Below, piece after piece: positions 8,290-17,160 of a DNA stretch of 64,000 nucleotides. Source of the DNA: JAFMPW01 sp041743085 (GTDB lineage: Bacteria; Bacteroidota; Bacteroidia; Flavobacteriales; Flavobacteriaceae); NCBI GenBank assembly GCA_041743085.1, contig JBGTNL010000091.1, positions 1 to 64,000 of the forward strand. Reading direction: 5' to 3'. A program made the position numbers and the translations under genes. Position 1 is the stretch's first letter, and each line of letters opens with the position of its first letter. The notes beneath the pieces were generated by a model. That model did not search any database and had not been told where the DNA came from. It saw nothing but the letters and a program-made list of their open reading frames with translations.

Positions 8290-9504
8290 ATGAAAAACTA
8301 TGTACTCTTATTTGCAGCCCTAATTTTAGGTACAACGGGTACGATGGCCGCTACGGCAGAAGATAAGGTTGCACCACGCAATGCTTATGAATACGACAAC
8401 TCCTTTATTTTTGTGGAGAACGGCATTACGTTTGCGGTTTATCCTGATGGCGAGTTCGACTTTTACATTGACAACTACGTAACCGGACGAAGAAACGGAG
8501 TTACTTTTAATTCAGGGTTCGATTATAGCCCTTATGCGCAATATGATGATTATGGGGCGGTGATACAGGTAGAAAATGTGCCTATCTATTATGATTTCTA
8601 CGGGCGTGTTACCCAGGTAGGCGATGTGGATATCAGCTACAGGAATGGCAGAGTGCGAAGAGTAGGCGGACTTCATGTCTACTACAACAGCGGCGGATTT
8701 TATGATTACCATACCGGGTATATCAATGTATATAACAGGCATTATGTTTACAGGCCTTTTCACGGGTATTTCGTCAGGCCGGCTTTGGGATTCTGTTTAG
8801 TGTTCAACAGGCCTTACAGACAATACTATTCACCTGTTAGGTACTCTTATTACATACCCTATAGAAATAATTACAGAAGAGCGTACGCCAGTGTTGGAAA
8901 ACCCTACAAATATGACAGGGGTAACAGGAGGCACCAGGTCTATAGAAATGACAAGAGAGTAGCCGTCCGGGAGGACAGGACCCGAAGGAGCGATGGATTA
9001 CGTAATGACCGTGGGGTAGCCTCGAGAAGTAATAATGGATTAAGATCAAATCGTGGCCTGGATCAGCGCGGAGAGGTAGGTACAAATAACAGGACCGTTA
9101 CCCGAAGCAATGTAAAGAAAGGGGACAGATCTGAACGGGGAACCGTTGACAGAAGTGGCTCCGAAAAAGGCAGAACCGCTACCCGAAATAACGTTCAAAG
9201 AGGGGAAGGTACAAGTGTGAGATCCAATGCAGGGAGGACAGTTACCGAACGTACCGCGACCACAACGCCGAGAAGCAGAACGGTAACCCGTAGTACAACC
9301 AGCTACAGGAAGCAGGGCAGCAGTGGCAACAGCTCGGGCACAACTGCACAGACACAAAGCAGAACCCAGCGTTCTGTTCGGGCCGGACCATCAGGAAGAA
9401 GCAGCAGTGCTGCAAGTAGAAGTTCGGTAAGCAAGGCGGCTGTGCGCAGCTCCAAAAGCAGTAGCGGAACAAGAAGCAGAAGCAATCACATGAAAATACA
9501 GTAG
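8290..9504 (+). CDS. Secreted two-part protein: aromatic N-terminal region and Arg/Ser/Thr-rich basic tail
   Basis: A 404-residue protein with a signal peptide (residues 1-21, cleavage near TMAAT). Residues 25-200 are rich in Tyr, Asp and Gly and repeat short strand motifs (VENGITFAVYPDGEFDFYI, GRVTQVGDVD, GRVRRVGGLHV), suggesting a beta-structured domain like those of flavobacterial hypothetical proteins. Residues 205-404 are low complexity, rich in Arg, Ser, Thr and Gly, with a recurring TVTRSNV/TATRNNV-like unit, and are probably disordered and strongly basic. I do not recognise a function; binding to anionic envelope polymers or nucleic acid is a guess. A terminator follows at 9598-9630. 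Confidence 0.7.
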   Translation: MKNYVLLFAALILGTTGTMAATAEDKVAPRNAYEYDNSFIFVENGITFAVYPDGEFDFYIDNYVTGRRNGVTFNSGFDYSPYAQYDDYGAVIQVENVPIYYDFYGRVTQVGDVDISYRNGRVRRVGGLHVYYNSGGFYDYHTGYINVYNRHYVYRPFHGYFVRPALGFCLVFNRPYRQYYSPVRYSYYIPYRNNYRRAYASVGKPYKYDRGNRRHQVYRNDKRVAVREDRTRRSDGLRNDRGVASRSNNGLRSNRGLDQRGEVGTNNRTVTRSNVKKGDRSERGTVDRSGSEKGRTATRNNVQRGEGTSVRSNAGRTVTERTATTTPRSRTVTRSTTSYRKQGSSGNSSGTTAQTQSRTQRSVRAGPSGRSSSAASRSSVSKAAVRSSKSSSGTRSRSNHMKIQ

Positions 9505-9597
9505 AAACGTTGCACGGCAACAACTATACAAAGCATCAACACAAAATTGATTTGCGGCGTATTATTAAGATAGTTTTTAGGTTGGTTAGTTGTTTAG

Positions 9598-9630
9598 CCC
9601 CGTAGTGGAGTCGTCTGCTGCGGGGTTTTT
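9598..9630 (+). terminator. Intrinsic terminator after the basic secreted protein gene
   Basis: Stem CCCCGTAG (9598-9605) pairs with CTGCGGGG (9618-9625, one G-U pair) and is followed by five T residues at 9626-9630. It lies 94 bp after the stop at 9504, in the right orientation. Confidence 0.65.
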
Positions 9631-9699
9631 AATGAGGCCCCCTTTCGAGCTATCGAAAGGGCAAGCCGAATTAACCCGGAGCCGGAATACACGATTCAA

Positions 9700-9920
9700 A
9701 ACAATGAACAATAAAGAATTTCTTAAAAGTTTACCCGCCTCTGGCGGGCAACTGTCCCTGCCTGCAGGCTACAGGGGTATACCGCGAGAGGCCCGGCACA
9801 GGTTTCGCCGGTTTTATTTCGACCTAAAGCTCCAAAAACGAAATTCCGTCATTTAGATTCCCGCTTTTGCGGGAATGACGTTTCCGCAGCAAGCTGCGGG
9901 GAATTCTTTTCGATTAAAAA
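9700..9920 (+). repeat. Dispersed palindromic repeat, copy A
   Basis: This region contains several short hairpins: CCCGCCTCTGGCGGG, the CCTGCAGG block, CCGGCACAGGTTTCGCCGG, CCCGCTTTTGCGGG and GCAGCAAGCTGC. Its reverse complement matches 24665-24833 (copy B) and 45126-45265 (copy C) over most of its length. An 88-codon open frame across it is a by-product of the repeat and is not called as a gene. It fills most of the gap between convergent genes. Confidence 0.8.
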
Positions 9921-9947
9921 AGCCCTTGATTCAACGAAATCAAGGGC
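9915..9947 (-). terminator. Terminator of the 9968-10759 lipoprotein gene
   Basis: A perfect 9-bp stem (GCCCTTGAT at 9922-9930, ATCAAGGGC at 9939-9947) with an 8-nt loop is followed on the minus strand by six T residues (9920-9915). It lies about 20 bp after the minus-strand stop at 9968. Confidence 0.75.
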
Positions 9948-9967
9948 CATTGCTTTAAAATTGGAGA

Positions 9968-10759
9968 CTACTCTTTAATTGATATGTCCTCTGTTGCCCC
10001 GTTAGGGTAGATAACGGTTACAATGTCATCACAACTTCCATCTCCAAAATCAACAGAAACTTCGAGTCCGTTTTTGTTAACTTTCATGGTTCCATTTGTG
10101 AGGTATCCACATGCAAAATTACCTTCCAAGTCGCTGTTGACTTCTACAGAATACGTGTTACCGTCTATTTCTACCGTCCAGTTTCCGCTGAGGGTAATAG
10201 TGCTTGTCTCAAGGCTGTCCCCAAAGGTAATACCAAAATTTTTCGTTCCATTCTCCGAAATGACAGATCCATCCGCCATGGCCGCGGTCATGTTGCTTGT
10301 TACCGAAAAGGAATAAGAATTTTGTGCCCCGTTCCCGTTAATAGTATAGCTGCGCGTACCGTTCAATGCTATATCACCAACGTAGAACCCGGTATATGTA
10401 GCAGTAAAAGTAGCGGATTCTTCTTCTGCGGCATAAGTCACGGATAAGGTGCCATTCACATTCTCTGTACCATTTAAAACACAATTCTCAAACACTACGG
10501 TAAAACCGGTATCCGAATATTCGGCGGCATAGCAGTCATTGGAGCCTTTAGCGCTACTATTGTCATTCATATACAAATCGGCAAGAACGGTATCTACGGT
10601 TCCGGCCGCGTCATCGGTTTGGAGGATTTTTTTTAGTTCTGTTGAAGAGAGCTGCTGTTCCTTTTTCGTAGCATCACTATCCGTACTACAGCTGTAGGTG
10701 ACAAGGAAAATGGTTGCCATGGAGGCAGCAAATTTAGTAATCTCAACTATTCTGTTCAT
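9968..10759 (-). CDS. Lipoprotein of unknown function, beta-rich
   Basis: The 263-residue protein has an N-terminal hydrophobic segment ending in a lipobox-like VTYSC, which predicts a lipidated Cys near residue 24. The remainder is rich in Thr, Gly, Asn and Ser with alternating hydrophobic residues (repeated NGT-x-S/N strands), which suggests a beta-sandwich or beta-barrel-like fold. No domain family is recognised. Four further cysteines (in NDCYAAE, ENCVLNG, FACGYL, GSCDDI) could form two disulfides. It is monocistronic with a strong terminator. Confidence 0.7.
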   Translation of the reverse strand: MNRIVEITKFAASMATIFLVTYSCSTDSDATKKEQQLSSTELKKILQTDDAAGTVDTVLADLYMNDNSSAKGSNDCYAAEYSDTGFTVVFENCVLNGTENVNGTLSVTYAAEEESATFTATYTGFYVGDIALNGTRSYTINGNGAQNSYSFSVTSNMTAAMADGSVISENGTKNFGITFGDSLETSTITLSGNWTVEIDGNTYSVEVNSDLEGNFACGYLTNGTMKVNKNGLEVSVDFGDGSCDDIVTVIYPNGATEDISIKE

Positions 10760-10860
10760 AATAAGATTTTATTGGGTTATTGTACTATGAACGTAAGTAT
10801 CAAAGGATTATTACACCATTAGTGGTTTAAAGCGCCTGAAATAAGGCTTCCATAATTTTG

Positions 10861-11568
10861 CTATTCGGGTTTACTCCTCGTAAAAGGGACAAAGCGCACG
10901 GCCATTAAATTCTTTTTCTTAATTTTTCCATTTTTCTTATCTATTTGTACCAGTTGTCGCACCCCCTTATGTGGCCCTAAAGGGATTATCATGCGCCCCC
11001 CCTCGGTAAGTTGTTCTAATAAGGGTTCCGGTATCTCTTCAGCTCCTGCCGTAACAATAATAGCATCGAAGGGACTCTTTTCCATCAATCCATGGTACCC
11101 ATCTCCTGTCTTTAGTACAACATTGTTGTATCCCAGTCGTTTCAGGCGAGCCCTGGCTTCCAAGGCAAGTTGCTCAACGATTTCTATGGTATAAACGGAA
11201 TCAACTATCTCTGCCAATATAGCCGCCTGATATCCAGAACCAGTTCCAATTTCCAGCACCTTGCTATTCGGTTTAAGCCGTAGGGCCTGGGTCATATATG
11301 CCACAATGAAGGGTTGGGATATTGTCTGGCCCCGGCCAATTGAAAGCGGTCCATCGGAATAGGCATAGCGCCTTAGATCTGCCGGAACAAATTCATGCCT
11401 CGGTACCTTACTCATGGCGGACAATGTAGATCTATCATAGATATTTCGGGGAACCAGCTGAGTTTCCACCATGGTAGCCCTCTGAGCTTCAAAATCGTTC
11501 TGCGCACAGCAGGTAAAGCTAATCATTACAATAACTGCCGCAATGCTATAACGAACGATCGAATACAT
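10861..11568 (-). CDS. pcm: Protein-L-isoaspartate O-methyltransferase, with an export signal
   Basis: PCMT methylates L-isoaspartyl residues in damaged proteins using S-adenosylmethionine. The 235-residue protein has the family motifs: MVETQLVPRNI, SDGPLSIGRGQTISQPFIVAYM, the SAM motif LEIGTGSGYQAAIL, post-I TIEIVEQL, and GRMIIPLG. Unlike the cytoplasmic enzyme it begins with a hydrophobic leader ending CCAQ (residues 1-23), so it is probably exported or lipid-anchored. A periplasmic SAM source is not known, which makes this unusual. It follows a DUF4251 gene and another exported methyltransferase on the same strand. Confidence 0.88.
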   Translation of the reverse strand: MYSIVRYSIAAVIVMISFTCCAQNDFEAQRATMVETQLVPRNIYDRSTLSAMSKVPRHEFVPADLRRYAYSDGPLSIGRGQTISQPFIVAYMTQALRLKPNSKVLEIGTGSGYQAAILAEIVDSVYTIEIVEQLALEARARLKRLGYNNVVLKTGDGYHGLMEKSPFDAIIVTAGAEEIPEPLLEQLTEGGRMIIPLGPHKGVRQLVQIDKKNGKIKKKNLMAVRFVPFTRSKPE

Positions 11569-11653
11569 AAAATTCCGGAATTTTAAAATTCTAAAAAACT
11601 CGTTTCAAACAAGTTCTTATTCAAAAAGGTTGTGTCTGGTGCGGCCTTAAAAT

Positions 11654-12178
11654 CTATTTCCAGGTTTCCTCAACCGGTCTTAAATAGCCGTCATAAGTAC
11701 TGGTACTCCTACCACTGCTCTTAACAAGAACCGAGGTGTAACCGCTTCTGCCCACCGTCAGTACAAACTCATGGGTTTCAGAACCATTTTTAAAGTCGAA
11801 TTTAATCCTTGTTTTCCGCTTTTGATCGTTATGGGTGACTTCGAAGTTTCGTACTTCCCCTTTGTATCGTATACCCGCATCGTGGTTATAACCTCCCCCA
11901 CCCCAGCCAACGCCAAAATAAGGCAGAACAATATCCGTTTCGCCATCCTTAAATTTTATTTGATTGGGATTGGTGACAAGGCTTATACTACTACTACCTG
12001 ACGGAATGGTCCTATCTGCGGTAAACACAAATTCCGCGGAGCGAATCAGCGCTTTGGTATCGGTATACTCCTTATTCTCTTTTTCAGATTTCCGCATCTT
12101 TTTTTCCGCTTCTGACTGGCCATAAACGGTACCGGAAACAACAAGTAAACAAAGAAACAATTTCGTTAATTTTTCCAT
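11654..12178 (-). CDS. DUF4251 family secreted protein
   Basis: This protein of about 174 residues has a signal peptide ending at VYGQS. It carries the DUF4251 pattern: a charged helix after the signal, then AEFVFTADRTIPSGSSSIS, LPYFGVGWGGGGYNHDAGI and the C-terminal VGRSGYTSVLVKSSGRSTSTYDG. The family is common in Bacteroidota and its role is unknown. I chose the start at 12178 (MEKLTK) because it gives a normal signal peptide; an in-frame codon at 12223 would add 15 residues. Confidence 0.8.
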   Translation of the reverse strand: MEKLTKLFLCLLVVSGTVYGQSEAEKKMRKSEKENKEYTDTKALIRSAEFVFTADRTIPSGSSSISLVTNPNQIKFKDGETDIVLPYFGVGWGGGGYNHDAGIRYKGEVRNFEVTHNDQKRKTRIKFDFKNGSETHEFVLTVGRSGYTSVLVKSSGRSTSTYDGYLRPVEETWK

Positions 12179-12237
12179 TTTCCTATTGTTAATATTGAAC
12201 GGGATTAAAAGAACAAATGCCATGCCGGATTCGTTAC

Positions 12238-12897
12238 TCAGGCCTCCGGGACCACAGCGACAAGTACCCAGATCTTTTTGCTCGATTCATTTTCCCAATT
12301 CCCAATATCCTTAAATTCACCGGTGACCGAAAAGCCGGCATCTTTTAGTTCCTTTTTTACATATTTCGAAGACAAGGTGTGTGCATTGGCCTGGTCCATC
12401 CTTGATTTGTTCTTCGCGTGGTCCTTTAACTTCTCCAGGACCAGAATTCTTCCGCCGGGCTTTAAGGATTTGCGAATATGCGATAACACGGTAATGTATT
12501 CATCTATCTCGTGATACGTATCCACAACAAAGACGACATCCATGGCGTTCGGGGGTAGGTTTGGATCATCATAGTCACCCAGCGTTGGAACTATATTTTG
12601 CAACTTTCTTTTTTTCGCGTTCTCCGTTAACGTCTCCAACCGGTCCTCCCGGACATCAACAGAATACACTTTGCCGTTTTTCCCAACCCGGTTGGCCAGA
12701 TGCATGCTGAGGTACCCTTCATGACAGCCAATATCGGCTACTGTATTCCCTGCGTCCACTTCGGCCCATCCGAACAACTGTTCCACATTCATCCAACGAT
12801 CCCTTTCTTCCCAGTCGTCCTCGGTGTATTGCGCTGTCATGGAAGTAGCGGTTTGCAGTCCAATAAACAGGATAAGACAATTACTCGTTATTTTCAT
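12238..12897 (-). CDS. Class I SAM-dependent methyltransferase with a signal peptide
   Basis: A 219-residue protein with an N-terminal export signal (cleavage near SMTAQ) and a Rossmann-type methyltransferase domain. Motif I reads VADIGCHEGYLSM, the acidic loop VYSVDVRED, motif II MDVVFVVDTYHEI and motif III LKPGGRILVLE. The substrate is unknown. It stands upstream of the DUF4251 and pcm genes on the same strand (59 and 85 bp gaps), so three exported proteins, two of them methyltransferases, may be co-expressed. Confidence 0.8.
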   Translation of the reverse strand: MKITSNCLILFIGLQTATSMTAQYTEDDWEERDRWMNVEQLFGWAEVDAGNTVADIGCHEGYLSMHLANRVGKNGKVYSVDVREDRLETLTENAKKRKLQNIVPTLGDYDDPNLPPNAMDVVFVVDTYHEIDEYITVLSHIRKSLKPGGRILVLEKLKDHAKNKSRMDQANAHTLSSKYVKKELKDAGFSVTGEFKDIGNWENESSKKIWVLVAVVPEA

Positions 12898-14060
12898 ACC
12901 TAAAAGGTAATTATTAGGTTTAACTTCTTGCCTTAAAATTCTCTTAAACTATATTCTAACTTGCGCATATTACTGAAATTTAGGGATACCCATCAAAATT
13001 TATCAGGTATAGGCCGAACGATCCTGGCGTGACTTTCGGTAGGTTACTGCAAAAGGTACCTGCTTATCCGGTCTAAATTCACGTAGAAATAATTTAACTT
13101 GTTCCCATTACAGATTAAAAGTGATCATAAAACAAGCTCAAGTCTTCTTCCACCATCTGTCAGGTATTCTGAAGCAGCTTCAAGAATGAGGCAAATATCT
13201 GAGGAAATTACCTGATCGATCCTTTCGATCTATTCAGAATTGAAAAGGTTTTAATATTATACATATCAGTTATTTGCGGCATAAACTGCTCTTAAAATAT
13301 ATGAAGGACCTTTTATAGTTCGCTTTGAAAAATGCATTATCTTTATGGAGAACTTTGAGGCCGGGAATTCATTTTATATCTTAATTTTTTGGCCCGTAGA
13401 GTATATAGGTTGTGAACGGTTGTGATAATATTCAATTTCCTCCATTCGAAGTATTGAATCAATTTAGAGGTAGTTGGGTTGGATCATATATCGGACAATA
13501 AGAGATGCCCTTTCACCTATAACACTTGTCCCCCACTGTCATAGGGTTACCAATAACCGCCATCTGAATACGCGCGGATACCTTCTGCATATTGTCCCTG
13601 GGTAAATTGCAGGCATAATTCAATGACACCTTTAATTCCAAAAAGGCTATGAAAAAGACCATCTAAGCGCTCTAAATAAATGGCAATCGGGCTTTCCCCA
13701 AAAATTAATGATTAAAACCCCGGAAATTCTCCTTAGCCAAAACGATGTGGAAAATAGGTAATTGCTCGGTATTTCCAAAATCTATACGGCATGCATTCTT
13801 TAAGAAAATGACACCGAGCCTTCAAAAGGCAAACAACTTTTTAATGAAATAATCAAAGTTCTGTTCATACGAAAAAATCAGGCCTTAGAAATTGATATTT
13901 CGGGGACCAAAAGGAGTGACTTTTTCAATCCCGTAAGAGGGTGTTCAGAATAGCGTTATGATTAGCCTTTGTAATCCTGTTGAATAGGAGTTTTTATCTT
14001 CCAAAAACTGCAGATTAACAGTAAGCGCTTGCAATTTTCCTTCACTTATAAAATATTATC
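12898..14060. other. 1.16-kb stretch without a recognisable gene
   Basis: No open frame of useful length, RNA gene or repeat family copy is visible on either strand. Around 13780-13940 short plus-strand stretches look protein-like (for example a piece reading HAFFKKMTPSLQKANNF) but are broken by several stops. This suggests, weakly, a decayed gene. The final 60 bp before 14061 probably hold the promoter of the next gene. Confidence 0.4.
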
Positions 14061-15152
14061 ATGAATATGAAAACAAAGATTTTGATATCCGCGATTATAC
14101 TTATTTTGAGCGGATGCGATAATAGTTATGATCCTGGTACCGATAGTTTTGATTCTGTTGCCCGCGATGGGGAGTCTAATGTTCCTAAACTGGAGGATAC
14201 AGAGAATTTTAGCCTTGAACTTGTAGCCGATCTGGCAGAGTTTGAAGGCTTCCCGAAAGCATTCTATATGCTTCTGGAAGATGGCAGTAACGGCTTTCCT
14301 CCTGGCCTGTATATTAGTTCAGGACCGGCGGTAGGATCTCTGACCACTGAGAATGATCGACTTTTCCTATTAGATCCTTCTGGCAATACTTCTGTATTCC
14401 ATGCGGGTTTTGAAGGCGGAAATGAAGCTATGGTTTTTGCAAAAGGGGATTATGGCGAAGGTATGTTGATTACAGCGCCAAATGAACTTGCTATACTTCG
14501 TTTATCAGCGAATGGCGAGTTAAGCACCTTCATAGAATCCGTAGGTACAGAACCTTTCGGTCTTACCGGTATGGCATACGACGATAAGGGAATACTTCGC
14601 GCATGTGATTTTGAGGGTAGGCGCGTACTCCATATTTGTCCTGATAAATCCACTCCTGTTTTCGTTGATCTGAATGTTCTGGGCAATGGCCCAAACAAAC
14701 CCAAAGGTATTGCCTTTAATACCGATAATGCATCCGGGGGAGAATTCGTGTTGGGTACCTTCAGCGCGGGGGAAGAATTATCGGGGACAGATGTTGTCTA
14801 TTCTGTTGCCCGGGACGGCAAGAGCCTTCAAGAGTTATCCACCGGCTTCGACGGTCTCGAATTTTTGACTTTCGGTCCGGGTAACGAATTTGGAAATTTC
14901 CTGTATGCCGCGAGCCAGGCAACTATTAAGAATGCCGATGGGGCGGTGTACCAGATAAAACCGGATGGCAGTACGGAACCCTTTGTAACAAATATCGATG
15001 CGGTCCACGTGGTTTTCGATGTAGATGGCATATTGGGAGGAGGAATGTTGATATCCGATTTCAATAATGGTTTTGAAAACGGTCAACCCTTTCCCGCTGC
15101 CGGCAGAATCTGGCGGGTCAGGGCAAGAACCGGAAAAGGATCATCTATATGA
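14061..15152 (+). CDS. Lipoprotein with an SMP-30/NHL-like beta-propeller
   Basis: A 363-residue protein with a lipoprotein signal (MNMKTK..., lipobox LILSGC, about residue 19). The body consists of repeated blade-like segments (GLYISSGPAVGSL, GEGMLITAPNELAIL, GLTGMAYDDKGILRACDFEGRRV, GIAFNTDNASGGEFVLGTFSAG, GAVYQIKPDGSTEPF), typical of six-bladed SMP-30/gluconolactonase or NHL propellers. Substrate and metal ligands cannot be assigned. It stands alone after the long gene-poor stretch. Confidence 0.65.
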   Translation: MNMKTKILISAIILILSGCDNSYDPGTDSFDSVARDGESNVPKLEDTENFSLELVADLAEFEGFPKAFYMLLEDGSNGFPPGLYISSGPAVGSLTTENDRLFLLDPSGNTSVFHAGFEGGNEAMVFAKGDYGEGMLITAPNELAILRLSANGELSTFIESVGTEPFGLTGMAYDDKGILRACDFEGRRVLHICPDKSTPVFVDLNVLGNGPNKPKGIAFNTDNASGGEFVLGTFSAGEELSGTDVVYSVARDGKSLQELSTGFDGLEFLTFGPGNEFGNFLYAASQATIKNADGAVYQIKPDGSTEPFVTNIDAVHVVFDVDGILGGGMLISDFNNGFENGQPFPAAGRIWRVRARTGKGSSI

Positions 15153-15553
15153 TAGAGTCCTAAGTTTAATAGGCACTACAGTTCCTAAGCAAATCTGGAC
15201 AAGACCTGGGCTTATTCGGTGATGTATAAATCCTGATTTACTGCCAAAAATAGAAAACTCATTTACGAATACATTGAAAATGAAGGAAAGAAAGTATGCT
15301 ATAAATATGTTTTGAGCCGGTAGACTTTTCTGTGTGCCGATCGTACCAGGGAGGACACTAGCGGATCATTAGTCCCGGTCTGCCACAAGGTGGGTATATC
15401 TTCCGGAGACCTGTAGATAAGCGGGCTGAGAGACTTTTTATGTATTCGAAGGGAGACCAGATGAAAATGCAACCATAGCTCAGATGTATTTTCAATGACA
15501 ACAGTGCACCCCAAACATGGAATGATTGCTTTAATGGTGCTTACCTCTGCCGG
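15153..15553. other. 401-bp gap between convergent genes, nothing firm
   Basis: A 71-codon minus-strand frame (15299-15514) contains a piece SPLIYRSPEDIPTLW...NDPLV that faintly recalls the C-terminal part of alpha/beta hydrolases. There is no family-level match that I can support, so it may be a relic or chance. No terminator hairpin stands out. Confidence 0.3.
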
Positions 15554-17077
15554 TTATCGCTTCAGTACAAAAAAACCTACCGTTTCACTCCCGTCAGACA
15601 TCTCCAGACGATACCAATAAGAATCCGATGCCAAAGGTTTGCCATTAAAATTGCCATCCCATCCCATATTAGACTCCATTTGTTTTAGGAGCTGTCCAAA
15701 TCTATTAAAGATCCAAACTTTGACAACCGGTAACTCGGAAGGTGAAGCCACAATCCAAAGGTCATTGAAACCGTCATTGTTAGGGGTGAAAAATTTCGGT
15801 ACTGGAGAAAACTCGGTGATGGTTTCAGAACCTTCCGTTGTAAAGGATTCTTCAGTACACCCTTCCGCTAATCCGTTATTGTTGTAGGGAGTAACGGTTA
15901 CATAAATCCTTGAATTTTCCGGCAGGTCATTTACAAGATCAAAAGTGTTGGCGCCTGCAACATCAATACTATCAGCAATATCCGTTCCCCCTGAAACTGT
16001 CCCCACGGAAAGTATATACCCTGTTGCCCCGGTAACCTGGTTCCATAGCAGGTCTGTTGCAATCAATACATTCCCCGACCCATCTTTGGGTCCTATCAGC
16101 GAAGTGCATTCCGGAGGGGGGGGTGCGGCCCCGGTGGTAAAGGATACAGGCTGACAATTTGCGGCAGCCCCCAGATCGTTATAGGGTGTTATGGTCACAA
16201 AGTAGCGGGTATTTCCCATAAAATTGGGCGGCTTAAAATTCGTGCCATTCCCAACATCAAAATTATCAAGGATTTTGACACCACCTACCGACTTTTCCTC
16301 AATGGTCATACGATACCCGGAGGCGCCAAAATCGCGTATCCAGGTAATATTGGCAGTCACGGAAACAAACTGGTCGCCATCTGCAGGATTTATGATCTCC
16401 GTACACATTGGGGAATTCTCTCCCCTGGTCCGGAAAATCATTTCGGTACAGCCGGGCATCTCCCCGTCTGCATTATAAGGGGTTATGGTGAGATATATCT
16501 GTTGAAATAAGGGCAGGTTTCCCGGAAGGTCATACAGCAAAGTGTCGCCGACATCAGTGACAGTGAGCACATCGGTGCTTCCGGGACTGGTTCCAACCGA
16601 CAAAAAATATCCCACAGCTTCGGGCCGGGCCGCCCAACTGATGTCGGTATCCGGCGGTACACCGGTGGCCCCGTTGATTGGGTCGACCAGGACTGCACAG
16701 CCGGGAATACCGCTGGAATCACCGGTGGTGAAACGCTCTTCAGGACAATTGGAGGCGTTGCCACTGTTATTATTGGGAGTTACCGTTACATAATATGTCG
16801 TATTGGGGAGAAGCCCTGAAGGGGGTGTATATGTTAAAGTGCTTCCCACCGGCCACTTATCAAGAATATCGGTTCCTCCCGGGCTGGTAGCAATGGTCAG
16901 GATATAATTTGTGGCATTTGCCACGGCAGTCCACTGTATGCCGGTGGTGATGGGAACGTCCGTATCACCGTCTGCAGGGTTATTCAATAGGGTGCAATCC
17001 GGCGTTTGCGCCAGTAAATTACCAATGGATAAATAAGAAATAAAAACCACAAAAGCAAGTCTCTTCTTATTAACCAT
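15554..17077 (-). CDS. T9SS type B secreted protein with four Fn3-like repeats
   Basis: A protein of about 507 residues with a signal peptide (ending near NLLAQT), four repeats of about 95 residues, and a C-terminal gliding-motility-type sorting domain. Each repeat begins with CxxLLNPADG/CTEIINPADG and ends PNTTYYVTVTPxN...CxxxxFTTG, the pattern of Fn3-like domains; paired Cys suggest a disulfide per repeat. The C-terminal 80 residues (FFTPNNDGFNDLWIV, VWIFNRFGQLL, GWDGNFNGKPLASDSYWY, GFFVLKR) match the T9SS type B sorting domain, so the protein should be secreted and probably surface-attached. The start at 17077 (MVNKKRL) is preferred over 17110 because it gives a clean signal peptide. Confidence 0.85.
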   Translation of the reverse strand: MVNKKRLAFVVFISYLSIGNLLAQTPDCTLLNNPADGDTDVPITTGIQWTAVANATNYILTIATSPGGTDILDKWPVGSTLTYTPPSGLLPNTTYYVTVTPNNNSGNASNCPEERFTTGDSSGIPGCAVLVDPINGATGVPPDTDISWAARPEAVGYFLSVGTSPGSTDVLTVTDVGDTLLYDLPGNLPLFQQIYLTITPYNADGEMPGCTEMIFRTRGENSPMCTEIINPADGDQFVSVTANITWIRDFGASGYRMTIEEKSVGGVKILDNFDVGNGTNFKPPNFMGNTRYFVTITPYNDLGAAANCQPVSFTTGAAPPPPECTSLIGPKDGSGNVLIATDLLWNQVTGATGYILSVGTVSGGTDIADSIDVAGANTFDLVNDLPENSRIYVTVTPYNNNGLAEGCTEESFTTEGSETITEFSPVPKFFTPNNDGFNDLWIVASPSELPVVKVWIFNRFGQLLKQMESNMGWDGNFNGKPLASDSYWYRLEMSDGSETVGFFVLKR

Positions 17078-17160
17078 ATCCCGCGTTCCCCTAACTTCCA
17101 AGTGTTTCACCGCTAAATATAAAGAAATCTTGAAATCTTAGTCGGTTACCCCCTTTAATC

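Noticed and set aside
9590..9856. 88-codon plus-strand frame
   Set aside because: It runs through a terminator and repeat copy A; the encoded sequence reflects the palindromes, and a related frame appears in copy C.
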